Source: Numida meleagris
Lineage: Eukaryota > Chordata > Aves > Galliformes > Numididae
Assembly (NCBI RefSeq): GCF_002078875.1
Contig: NC_034414.1
Span: 16,957,428-17,021,427 of the forward strand
Direction of reading: 5' to 3'
Length of the DNA: 64,000 nucleotides
The position numbers and the translations under genes were made by a program. Shown here piece after piece: positions 33,913-48,810 of the stretch; within the stretch, counting starts at the first letter, position 1; every line of letters begins with the position of its first letter. Below the pieces are notes generated by a model. The model was given only the letters and a program-made list of their open reading frames with translations, was not told the origin of the DNA and did not search any database.

Positions 33913-36900
33913 GTGAGCATCTTTACACCAGCACCACCACAGCCCCCCACTCTCAGCTGGTCCCGAAGCAGGACAACTGAGCAATGCAGGGTTGGGACAG
34001 CAGTCCTGGGAAAAAGGAGCTACCCAGCCACTCACCAGTTTCTGCTCAGAGGAAGAAAGGTCTTTCCTCACTGCTGCAGTGGCTGAGCAACTGACAGATT
34101 TCCTCCTTTGGACCTGGAGAGGAACGCAGTTCCTCTTCCTGGGGTTGAAAAGCTGCATGTGACCATTACCTGAGAAGAATGGCATATAGAGACCAAGGCT
34201 GAACTAGTGCTGGAGACGTTCCACAGCGGGAAGCATTTCTGAGAGCAGTCATAAGCTCTAGGACTGCAGACCTGTCAGGAGGCAGCTACACACTGCGGTT
34301 AGGTCTGACTGGGGTGGGGAAAGCCAGGGAGCTCCCCTGGCTGGGTGAGTGCAGCATGGAGGCAGGAAAGCAGCTCTAAGAAAGAGGAACTCACGTCAGG
34401 CACTGCTGACATGAGCAGAGCTTGGACTGACATTTCGCAGGATATTAAATAAAACATGGTGCACATCCAAGCACTGTGGCAAACGCCTGATACCAGTTAG
34501 CACTTTCCCCTGGGTGAGAAACGTGGGGCTCCCTGATCAGGCTGCAGCAATTACCACTCAGCGGCCACTTCAGGCTCCTTTGGACATGTCAGCAGGGTGT
34601 CTTGAGTGTTCCCCACATCACCCCACACCCACAGCACGGTTGTGTCATGGCTACATGCCCTTACTCTTACCCAGCAGGCCCAGCAAGGCACAGTCTCCTC
34701 TTTAAGGCCGATGTCTCTGTTCCTCCCTTTTAGGCTGATCCTCAGCGAAAGCCAAAGGCTGATGTTTGAGAAGCTGGCACTCTACTGCAACAGCTATGCT
34801 GAGCTAATCCCTGTGTCCTTTGTGCTGGGTAAGGAGCTCTGACTGTGAACACGCAGGGAGGGGAAATGGGCAGCATTTCTTCTCTCATCCTGGTTTAACA
34901 CAGCTCTTCAAGCAGGCAGGATTCACTGAGCAGTTCTCTTATTCTGCCTTTGTAAGACTCCCCAGACAAATACATCAGTTAATGTTGCAGCTGTGAGGTA
35001 TGCACACAGCTTTCACTGTCCAGATACACCGGCATGCTCTGGGTTCTAGCAGGAGGGCAAGGACCAAATATCTCTAAATAAACTGCGAAAGCCAGGCTCT
35101 AGCTTTAGCGTGGAGATCTGACTTACCCTTTAGGTCTGCCTTCACTCATCCCCATAAGAGCAGTTCCTATGTAAGAGCACACAACTCTCCTCCTTCAGGA
35201 CGGCTAACTTGCTCGGCTCACCTCTAGGTTTCTACGTGGCTCTGGTGGTGTCCCGCTGGTGGGCGCAGTACGAGAGCATCCCATGGCCTGACCGCATCAT
35301 GAACTTGGTCTCCTGCAATGTGGACGGGGAGGATGAGTACGGGCGGCTGCTGCGTCGCACCCTGATGCGCTACAGCAACCTGTGCAGCGTGCTGATCTTG
35401 CGCTCCGTCAGCACTGCTGTCTACAAGCGCTTCCCCAGCATGGAGCACGTCGTGAGGGCAGGTCAGTACCAGTACTGCCTTCGGCACAGTTCTGGCCCAG
35501 GCAGATAGCAGCAGCCTGCTACCTGACCTCCACTCTGGAGCAGAGATGGTGCAATTCTAGGACACAAGTTATCACATTCTCAGCAGTTGTCTAAATACAC
35601 TAGGTAACTGCACCCTCAGCAGTTCTGTATCTCCCTGCTGGCTGCGATCGGTCAGACATGCTGCAGACATCCAAAGTCTACAGCTTTCTCACAAGGGGAG
35701 TGCAGAGGCAGCGCTGAGCTCTGCTCTCTGGTGACAGCAACACCTGAGGGAACAGAATGGAGCTGTGTCAGGGGAGGGGCAGCTGGGGGTTAGGGAAAGG
35801 TTCTGCACCAGAGAGCGGCGGGCATGGAATGGGCTGCCCAGCCCCAAGCTGCCAGAGTTCAAGGAGATCTTGGTCAACACTTTCAGACAGGGTTTGAATT
35901 TTGGGTGGTCCAGTGTAGAGCCAGCAGTAGAACTCTATGAACTCAGTGGTCCCTTCCAACCTCAGTTATTCTATGAAATGAGAAATTCTTCTTGCACTTA
36001 TTTAAAAATCAATGTTTTAACAAAACTTACCAACTTTTTCTGCATCTTCCAAAGGTTGAACGCCCAAGTCTTTCCTGAGATTATAAACAAGAGATAAGGT
36101 GACTACCTTCTGCTCTCTGTGGCCTTTCCTCTCTCATCTATTCTTTTCCACTCAGGCCTCATGACACCTGAAGAGCACAAGAAGTTTGAGAGCTTGAATT
36201 CCCCCCACAACAAGTTTTGGATCCCATGTGTGTGGTTCTCCAATCTGGCTGTGAAAGCAAGGAATGAGGGGAGGATCCGGGACAGCGTGCTGCTCCAGGG
36301 CATCCTGAATGTGAGTGGCAGTCAGTAGGCAATTGAGATCCTCATCCAGTCCTCCAGGTGGAACTACAGGGATTTCCAGAGGTCAGGCAAGGAACAGGAA
36401 TGTTGAGGTAGGATGTCCAGGCAGTGAGCCATGTCTGTCCCTGGGGATATTGCATAAATTTAGATGGGAAATACCCCCACTGCCACTCTCCAGCTCGTGA
36501 CACTGTAGAGTTTTTCAAGGCCTGATGACACATTAGTGATGTCACACACACTAGAGGCTAAAGAATGTAACGTCTTTCACAAATGGGACTAGGAGGAACC
36601 ATTTGACTCACACCTAGGTGTAGTCATAGGGGACACTCATGTAGCAGGTTCTGGATCAAGCTTCGTCCAGCATTCACACACTCCAGTGCCCAATGAAGGT
36701 CTCTAGGATACAGCTGGAAAGCCACGAGGAAGCAAAGCATGTATCTGGAAGAAAGCAGGGGAAATCAAAACCATCTTAAATAACCAAGGGCCCCGCAGAG
36801 ACCTTCACTATTGAAAACCTTTAGATAGTCCCAGGACGCAGGCCATGCTCCACAGGCAGGACCTGGCAATGGTCCTTGCACAGCTGCAGAGAAAAAAAAA

Positions 36901-39900
36901 GACTCCAGAGCCACTCATCCTCTCTAAGATTCATATGCTGAGAGAGCTATGTTTTTTCTATTGCCTGGAGTGAGTTTCATCCTTCTAGACTATTTATCTA
37001 GGCTCACTAGTCAAAAGAGAGAGATGGATATTTCTTCAAAGATATTCTTTGCCTCTAATCTGCTGAGACGCTCAGTTTGTGAGGAGATAGTCTCTGCTAT
37101 GAAGTAAGCTAGGAAGGGATCCTGGTCTCAGACATCCAGGCAGCAAGGACTTCCTCCATAGCAAGTGTGAGACCCTGCTGGTGGTCTGCTGGGGAAGGGC
37201 TGGACAACAATGGAGTCCTGGCTGAGTCCCACCTTCCAGAGAGGTGCGAGCAGGAGAGGATGGGCTGGAAAGGGTCAGTGTCCCCAGCAAGGACACACAG
37301 ATTTAGTGCCAACAGGTCTTACCTTTTCCCCACTGCAGGAGCTCAACACTTTGCGCAGTCAATGCGGGCGGCTCTACGGGTATGACTGGATCAGCATTCC
37401 CCTGGTCTACACCCAGGTGAGAAGGGATCCCCCCACATCCATGGCTGCACTGCCTGCCTATGCATGCTGCTAGGGAATCCCCACTGACCCCATACCTGCC
37501 CTCCACACAGACCATGCTGATGCTACATACTATTGGACCTCTCATCCACACCTACACATGCCAGCCTCATGCTAGCTCTCTCACACACATAACCCATAAG
37601 CACACACAGAGCCCATCCTTATTTCTGTAACTCAGACATAGCCACCTCTACAGAAACACTGTCCAAGAGTAATTAGTTACCCATAATGGGCTCCATGTGA
37701 GTGCACAGAAAACACAGATACGTGCAGATCCACACCCTGCAGAGCCAAAATCTACCTGCCAGAACACAAGGCAGTTCTAATGCAGTTATGGCACGCATGT
37801 GACAGAGAGCTTTGTATGGGTACTCAGCTTTTTAAGAGCTCCTTCAATGCAAATCCAGACAGAAACTCTGGCACCAGCTTCCTCCTTTGTCTCATACAAT
37901 CCAGCTGCTCAGGTGACACTAATGCACTCCACCACGAAATGGGAACTGCTTGCATTTATGCAGTGCTGAAGGTTACACATACACACTGGCAAACAACAGT
38001 CCTACTCAGACCACAGTGTCCTGCAAACCAGGAGCAAACGCAATATTAGTATGTTTCATTAGCATTCCATATTTACGTCTGGGGTGGCATGCTATGCCTC
38101 TGTGGGCCTGGCACAGTGCTGCAGCCCCCTGCCAAGAAGCCCATGAGCAGAAGAACACAGCTCCACCAGAGCCTTACCAAAAGCACAGCAAGAAGAGTCT
38201 CAGCTACAGAGATGGTCAGAAAGGAATTTTGGAGGCAGAGAGGGAGATACCACTGTAGTCTATATCCACAAAACAGGGCCATATCAGGCTGTAGAAAAGA
38301 CTAGGCCCAAATTGACAGATCCTCTGGCAGCCTCAGTTGGGTCTTGGAGTTGTGAGCAGGGTTTGCCAGATGACCCAAAACAGAGTCCTCTCTGCAGTGC
38401 ACGACCCATTTTTCTACAGTTGCCCATCCACACTGCAAAGTTCGTCTTTGCAGGCACCCTGCAACCCGCGCATCTTGAAACAGCCCTGTGCTGTTCCCTG
38501 CTGGGAACTGCCTGGCTAGCTCACGAGTCTCGTGATGCTGAGGGTTTTTTTGAACCTTCCTGCTTGACATGCAAATCTAGGCTGATATTAATTTGAAAAG
38601 TGGAAGTTTCCAGTCTCGTGATTACAGAGAAAAGTACAAAGTTCATTGTAGCCTGAAATTCGGGCAAGCAGGCAGGCAAATATAAAAATGTCCTTCATTA
38701 GGACCAAACCAGAGCTGGCGCTAATGCTCAGGGTTCCCCTCCCAGATATGCAAAAGACTTACCAGCGTGGACCAAACCACGAGGGGCTCAAGAGAACTAT
38801 TAGGAGAAGCAAGCAGCCCTTAAATCAGCAGCAGATTAACCACACTTGGATACAAGGAGGAAATTTTTTACAATAAGGGCGGCGAGGCACCAGCACAGGT
38901 TGCCCAGAGAGGAAGCAACCCTGGAGATGCTCAAGGTCAGGCAGGACGGGGCTCTGAGCCTCTGATCTAGTGTAGGTGTCCCTGTTCATTGCAAGGGAGT
39001 TGGACCAGATGGCCTCTAAGGGTCCCTTCCAACTTGAATGATTCTATGATTCTTTAAGTTCCTCCCATTCAGGATGTCATGGGCTCCCTCCTGCCCCAAG
39101 CTTTCTGTGATACCTACACCAATGTCATTCCAGGGACAGCATGGAGTGAAATGCAGCATACATAACTGATGAAGGGCAGAGGGTACGCTTAAAGTTTTCT
39201 GCAGTGGAAATTCATCTTCCTGCAAAAAGCAGAGTGGAAGCTTGTTGTAACTGAATACAAGGCTTTCAAAAGGCTCCTGAGCCAGCAGCTCACCGCGGTT
39301 TTGATATATGTGGGGTGGGAACTGAAGAGAAAGATGCTGAGAAAGCAAGTTGAGAACTTAAGTTTCTCTGGTGTGTCCCCTGGCATCTTTCCCAGGTGGT
39401 GACCGTGGCTGTTTACAGCTTCTTCCTGGCCTGTCTGATCGGGCGGCAGTTCCTGGATCCTGAAAAAGCATATCCTGGCCATGAACTAGATCTCTTCGTG
39501 CCTGTCTTTACATTTTTGCAGTTCTTCTTCTATGCTGGCTGGTTAAAGGTATGTCCAAGAAATTATGCCTGGAGCTGGAATCTGACCCACTGGGTTTTTC
39601 CCAGTTTGCGCTCACAAAGAACCCAGCTGTGTACTGTGGCCTATGGGCAACATGCCATTTGCAGGTAGACAAATGGAGAGCCAAGGGGGGGTAAGGGCAA
39701 TGCTGAAACCCTCAGGCTCTGAGGATCTCACTTGAGGATCAGCTCCACCTTTCCTAAGCTTGGGGGAAAGTAGAGGCAGTGAGCAAGGGGCAGTTACCTG
39801 TATACCGAAGCTTCCTAGTAACTGGCAAGCTTCTGTTTTTAAGCCACTCCTTTTTTGGCAGAAGCAGCATTGCTCTGAATTCAGGGCACAATACCCTTGA

Positions 39901-42292
39901 GTGCAGTTCTGGGCTCTGTCCAACAGGCATTCTCCCTGCAGGGAAAGGGGTAGGTATGGCCATGACTTTTGCTGTGTGTTCTCCATGTGCAGGTGGCCGA
40001 GCAACTAATCAACCCTTTTGGGGAGGATGATGATGACTTTGAAACCAACTGGCTCATTGACAGGAACCTGCAGGTAAAGTGAAGGCAGAATTCTCCTGAC
40101 CTGCAGTGGAACTCTGAGGACTGCACCTGAGGTTTCACCTGGCCCCTTAGTCCACCTTCCAGCATGCATGATAGATCCACGTTCTGTTTCAGACCCATGC
40201 TGCCTTTCAATGACACATCATTCCTGCCTCTCCCTGGCTTTTCCCACACTGTGCCTGTACCTGAAATCACCGCCTCTGGTTTCTTCTGTGCAATAACTCT
40301 CCTCCTTCAGCCCTTCCTAACACTAAGCTCATCAGTTCTAGTGAGCATATTGCCTTCATTTCTCCTTCAGTACCACTTTCCTTCTAATTCATCAAATCTC
40401 TCCATGCCAAAAAAAAAAACAAAAAAAAAAAACCATCAAAACAAACAAAAAAAGCCCACAAGTGACAGGAAACCACATAGGAAATCCAGCTGCTCATTTC
40501 ACTTCCACGCTACATTGCTGCCTTCTGCCCTGCATCCCTTTATCCGCTGCTGCTCACCCCAATGTTCCTGCTGTCCCCGGCAGGTCTCCCTTATGGCAGT
40601 GGATGAGATGCATCAGGATTTGCCCATTCTGGAGAAGGATCTATACTGGAACGAGCCCGATCCTCAGCCACCTTACACCGCAGCCACTGCTGAGTACAAG
40701 CGCCCATCATTCCTTGGATCAACCTTTGATATCAGGTGAGTACAACTACAGGGTGTCAGATCAGACCACATTTACACCTTAGAGCAGGTGCAGTGCAGGA
40801 TATTATACTTGAGTAAGAGAGAACAATATCTTCCTCCCTAGTTGGCGAAACCTTGCTCTAAAATACTTACAGGTTTGTCCAAAGATGACAGCCAGTATCT
40901 TTCTTCACAAAGAATAGCTCTGATCTCTTGCCCCCCTCCTCTACAATGAGCATCCCTGGTGTGGAGGGCCTAACACGTAACTCACACGGCAACGCAGGAG
41001 AAGCTTGCCTCTGGCAGCAGCATCCCCTGTGCTGCCAGCCTCACCATCAGAAAGCACCATCTTTTGCAGCTGCATAACAGCCTGTTGTGCCTTTCCCCAG
41101 CATGCAGAAAGAAGAGATGGAGTTCCAGCCCCTGGAGCAAATTAAAGAGAATGAGGAAGCAAACCATTCCACGCCGCTACTGGGACACCTGGGCCGCTTC
41201 CTCGGTGTCCAGTCACCAAGCTTCTCCAGGTCCTCTTCCCGCATGAACCTCCTGCGCAGGCGAGGGGAGCCCACATCCCCCTTCTCCCATTACACGTACC
41301 AAGACATGGGCAAGTCTGGAAACATCAGTCAGCCAAGGGGAGACACCAACTCACAGGAGCAGTGGGACGGCGAGGACGGAAAACTAAGGGAGTTTGATGC
41401 CTTCATATCGACCCCATTTTATGAGAGACCTGGTTTCTACAGTGCCCCACAGACACCAATCAGCTCCATCCCCATGATCTTTCCTTCTAGACGCCAAGGG
41501 CGCAAGAAGCCCCCTGCACTCTCCAGCATAGCTGCATGCTCAAATTCTCTTAAGGATGTCATTGTCAACTCCTCACCTTCCAGGATGAGTGATACGTACA
41601 AAAGCCAGAGCTCCCTCGGCTCAGGTGCAAAGGAAACATTTATATGGCCAACAGAACGGAATAAAGGTCCTGACTCGCTGGTTGTAACGGTGGAAGAAGA
41701 AAAGAGCAACTCTAGCAATAAAAGCAGAGAAGCTGCCATCACAGGAAGCCCAGAAGCTCTGTCCACAGCATCAGACAGCCCCAAATTCCCCTTCCTAGCA
41801 GAGTCCCCAGACCACGAGCAGCAGGGCAGCTTCAAAAGCCTGAAGACTTTAAAAGGCTCCCACCCACCCTGGCTAACTCTGGAGAACACAGTAACAACCA
41901 CTCCCAATTCTGAGCAATCGAGTGCCTTCCCCCCACCTAGCAACGTACCGCCCAGCAGCAACACCTCCTTCTGCTTCTCATTCACCCCCGTAGCATCTCC
42001 AGTGCTGGAGAGATCCCCCATGGGGAACACGTGCCCCGATACTCACAGCCTAAGTTCAGAAGACACAGCTAGCGCACCAGACCAGCATCCACCAGAGGTT
42101 TCCAGGAGCACGAGAGAGACAGGAAACAGAAACAGTAATACTCCTCCTGCGAGGGAGACAAGAAGAGCAGAAAGCCCATCCACTAATGACTCTGGCATCT
42201 CTCTTGCTGAGGGTGACTATGTGGGGCTGATGGAGGTGATCATGGAGACAAGTGAAAGCATATGTGAAGAGCAGATGGATCAGTACAGCTAG
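33761..42292 (+). CDS. BEST1: Bestrophin-1, calcium-activated chloride channel
   Basis: A pentameric Ca2+-gated anion channel, known from the basolateral membrane of retinal pigment epithelium. Coding exons: 33761-33912, 34734-34828, 35228-35461, 36156-36310, 37339-37416, 39396-39548, 39993-40073, 40584-40735, 41101-42292, giving 763 residues. The first eight exon lengths (152, 95, 234, 155, 78, 153, 81, 152) equal those I recall for human BEST1. Visible functional residues: the neck I76, F80 and F84 in IPVSFVLGF; aperture V205 in RDSVLLQ; the Ca2+-clasp acidic cluster E300-D304 in [12 protein letters not shown]358 in RPSFLGS of the autoinhibitory segment. The RFP-like bestrophin signature is replaced by the family's WPDR and LLRRTLMRY blocks. 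The tail after residue 367 is one exon, Ser/Pro-rich and probably disordered. It lies tail-to-tail with FTH1. Confidence 0.97.
34734..34828 (+). CDS. BEST1: BEST1 exon (residues 51-83)
   Basis: 95 nt encoding [20 protein letters not shown] and the start of the pore-lining helix with neck residues I76 and F80. Acceptor CCTTTTAG, donor GTAAGG. Confidence 0.96.
35228..35461 (+). CDS. BEST1: BEST1 exon (residues 83-161)
   Basis: 234 nt encoding neck residue F84, [20 protein letters not shown] and the [16 protein letters not shown] block. Acceptor CACCTCTAG, donor GTCAGT. Confidence 0.96.
35780..35975 (+). mobile_element. CR1-like LINE 3' fragment in BEST1 intron
   Basis: Sense-oriented piece with CATGGAATGGGCTGCCCAGC, then CAGTGGTCCCTTCCAACCTC and a terminal TTATTCTATGAAATGA resembling the CR1 octamer end. 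Confidence 0.7.
36156..36310 (+). CDS. BEST1: BEST1 exon (residues 161-212)
   Basis: 155 nt encoding [20 protein letters not shown] and [13 protein letters not shown], which includes the cytosolic aperture residue V205. Acceptor TTCCACTCAG, donor GTGAGT. Confidence 0.96.
37339..37416 (+). CDS. BEST1: BEST1 exon (residues 213-238)
   Basis: 78 nt encoding [20 protein letters not shown] and PLVYTQ. Acceptor CCCCACTGCAG, donor GTGAGA. Confidence 0.96.
38885..39052 (+). mobile_element. CR1 LINE 3' terminus in BEST1 intron
   Basis: Sense copy ending in GGGTCCCTTCCAACTTGAAT and the octamer-type tail ATTCTATGATTCTT, preceded by CAGGTTGCCCAGAGAGGAAG. About 170 bp. Confidence 0.88.
39396..39548 (+). 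CDS. BEST1: BEST1 exon (residues 239-289)
   Basis: 153 nt encoding transmembrane segments [20 protein letters not shown] and [18 protein letters not shown] separated by AYPGHELD. Acceptor CTTTCCCAG, donor GTATGT. Confidence 0.96.
39993..40073 (+). CDS. BEST1: BEST1 exon (residues 290-316), Ca2+ clasp
   Basis: 81 nt encoding [20 protein letters not shown] and LIDRNLQ, with the calcium-binding acidic cluster at 300-304. Acceptor CATGTGCAG, donor GTAAAG. Confidence 0.96.
40584..40735 (+). CDS. BEST1: BEST1 exon (residues 317-367), autoinhibitory segment
   Basis: 152 nt encoding [20 protein letters not shown] and [12 protein letters not shown], containing S358, the residue whose phosphorylation is reported to relieve inactivation in chicken BEST1. 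Acceptor CCCGGCAG, donor GTGAGT. Confidence 0.96.
41101..42292 (+). CDS. BEST1: BEST1 last coding exon, long cytoplasmic tail (residues 367-763)
   Basis: A single 1192-nt open exon after CTTTCCCCAG, ending at TAG 42290-42292. It opens with [16 protein letters not shown] and keeps the island [16 protein letters not shown], which matches the human tail. A weaker match around WLTLEN (to residue 629) corresponds to the human carboxyl end, so about 134 further residues, acidic at the end ([11 protein letters not shown]), extend beyond the human protein. Mostly Ser/Pro/Thr-rich and probably unstructured. Confidence 0.9.
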
Positions 42293-43075
42293 AGGAGACC
42301 AAGAGACAAACAAGTACGTCGGGTATCTGAGAAACAATGCTGCAGTATCTTCACACCTGGCCCACACTAGCACTCATCCTCCTAACAGAAGGGCAGTGCT
42401 GCCAGACTTCATTTTTCTGGAGTATTATTCACCTACAGCCCAGCACCAGTGACTCACCACTACTGGACTCAGGCACAGTAGCAGGCACGTGACTTCAGTG
42501 CTGCAATGAGAAAAAGAGGAAAAAAAAAAAAACCTCAATACACTCTAGCAAAACAAGACTTCTAATGTTAGGTATTACGAATGCCTAACTGTAGAACCAT
42601 AGTTGAACAGATACTGAGGAGTCTGGAGTGCAGGCATAGCCCAAAGCAGATGATGTAGTTAAGGATACTTCATTACAGCAAGAATTGGAGCTCAAAGTTT
42701 ACATGAGTGCTTGCCATAAGGCCCAGGACCTGCACAAGTTACTCCAGGGAAAGAAAGGGACTGAGGCATAGCATTTGTGATACAGACACACAGTGCTTCA
42801 TGAAGTCCTACCCAGCTGATGCTCTCTAGCACCAGTAAAGCAATGGGGTAAGGCCACTTGAACAAGTGGCTGCCACCAATGGTATTTACATTGCTTCAAG
42901 TTTTGTATCATATATATCACTGATTTGAAAGCAATCAAAGTCATCTGGATGGTAGCAGACAACACAAAGCTAAGATTTTTTAACAAGCCCTGATTAAAAA
43001 AAGCAAGGCAGCTGTCCAGGACCACTTGCTTCCTCATCTTAGTTTCCAAGCAACAATAAAAGTTTAAAGAAACCA
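42293..43075 (+). other. BEST1 3' UTR
   Basis: Non-coding sequence from the stop codon to just past the AATAAA at 43055-43060. It contains an A-run at about 42520. Confidence 0.6.
43055..43060 (+). terminator. BEST1 candidate poly(A) signal
   Basis: Canonical AATAAA about 770 nt after the stop. It is the only canonical + strand hexamer noticed between BEST1 and the end of FTH1. Confidence 0.6.
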
Positions 43076-43708
43076 TGAAGTTCTTCCTCTTTCCACAAAA
43101 AGCTCCATATTCCCTTCAATCACAAGGAGCACGTGATAAATTCAATCCACCCATCTCCCTTCCACTGCCCTCCACAAGGTATTTCAACCCTCTGCCTTCC
43201 ACGCACAGCTGTTTGAAAAATGACACTACAGTCCACACCTAACACCCCATACATGGCCTTTTGAGACAGCTCATGCAACACTGTTTCGTTCTAGTTTACA
43301 GCACAGAAACCTTGCATCCTCATTCACAATGTTTCATATATAAGGGTAGTGTCATTTTTGCTGGACAGGCACAATCCCATCTAAATTCACAGGTACTAGT
43401 TCAGGAAGCATAGAGCCTCAAGCCTTCCTCATCTTGCACATTCATCAAGACAGAAGTTCTTTGGCAGCAAAGGCATTTTAGAACATGCTTCAGTACCTAA
43501 GCAACCCCTACAGGTTTTCTTTCCCCATCCAGTGGTATCCACTAAAGTATACAAGTGCTAAAGTTAAAACAATTCCCTTAACTTATTTCTTCATCCATGC
43601 TCAGCTCAAGATAATTTTCTCAGTGAAGACTACAGAGCACAATCCTGCACATTCACCTTTTGAGGGGAGAAAAAAAACAGCAGAGCAAGCCAACTTGAAC
43701 CAAGTCAC

Positions 43709-43714
43709 TTTATT
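43709..43714 (-). terminator. FTH1 poly(A) signal
   Basis: TTTATT on the + strand is AATAAA on the - strand, about 157 nt after the FTH1 stop. That fits the short ferritin-H 3' UTR. Confidence 0.85.
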
Positions 43715-43870
43715 GGATGGAGGGCAGAACACAAAACACAAGAGAAAAGAGGGCTGATATTTGGTACAGAGTAGAAGAACTGTTTATCTAGATAGCTGAA
43801 GATGCATGCATTGCTGGACCAGTAAAGTAGAAGTCCCCCTGCAGCCCACAGGGTGGTTCTTGGCAAGCCT

Positions 43871-48246
<4,376 letters not shown>

Positions 48247-48292
48247 TCAGCCTCGCCGACGCGCTGTGGGAGCTGCCGCCCCGCGCTGCCCC

Positions 48293-48299
48293 CTTTATA
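48293..48299 (-). promoter_or_regulatory. FTH1 TATA box
   Basis: CTTTATA on the + strand is TATAAAG on the - strand, in a very GC-rich context. It places the start near 48265-48270, so the 5' UTR is about 145 nt and includes the IRE. Confidence 0.85.
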
Positions 48300-48396
48300 C
48301 TGCCGCAGCGTCACTGCGCATGAGCGCGCCTCCGCGGGGAGGGGGGAGGGGGCGTGGCCTCCGGGCGCTGCCCGCCGTGCTGCTGCCGGGCCGCCG

Positions 48397-48406
48397 TGAC
48401 TCAGCA
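48397..48406. promoter_or_regulatory. Antioxidant-response/AP-1-type element upstream of FTH1
   Basis: TGACTCAGCA matches the ARE core TGACNNNGC and an AP-1/Maf half site, about 100 bp upstream of the TATA box. Ferritin genes are known NRF2 targets through AREs. Use here is inferred. Confidence 0.6.
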
Positions 48407-48801
48407 CCTCCCCCGGCGGCGCGGACTCTCCGCCCGCGGGCGGTGCCATGGCGCCCTGTTGGAGGGAGCGAAGCCGGAGGTGGCAGGCTCCCTGCACAGT
48501 AACCGTGAAACGCCCGCTAAGCAGCTCTGCCCAGGCCCCGCCTAGCCCCAGAGGCCGCGGGTGCGTGTGGTGTCCCTTGACGGACTGGGACGCACCGTTC
48601 CCGTAGCCCCGAGGACAAGGAAGGGCGTGTGTTCGTCCCCAGAAAGCAGCGTGCAGCTTTTTAATCTGCGTATAGGAACGCTAGGAAGAAAGTTGTGCTG
48701 TGGTGGGTGCTCCTTACCTTCACTCCGGATGTGGCAATTTGCACTGGAAGGGCCTATAAAGCCCCACTTGCCAGTGACTTTCCACACCATAAAATAGCCA
48801 G

Positions 48802-48810
48802 TGACTCAGC
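48802..48810. promoter_or_regulatory. Second TGACTCAGC element upstream of FTH1
   Basis: Another exact ARE/AP-1 core on the same DNA strand, about 400 bp further upstream. The repetition raises the likelihood that it is an oxidative-stress enhancer. Confidence 0.45.

Noticed and set aside
41437..42030. 197-codon frame antisense to BEST1
   Set aside because: Shadow of the real coding exon on the other strand.
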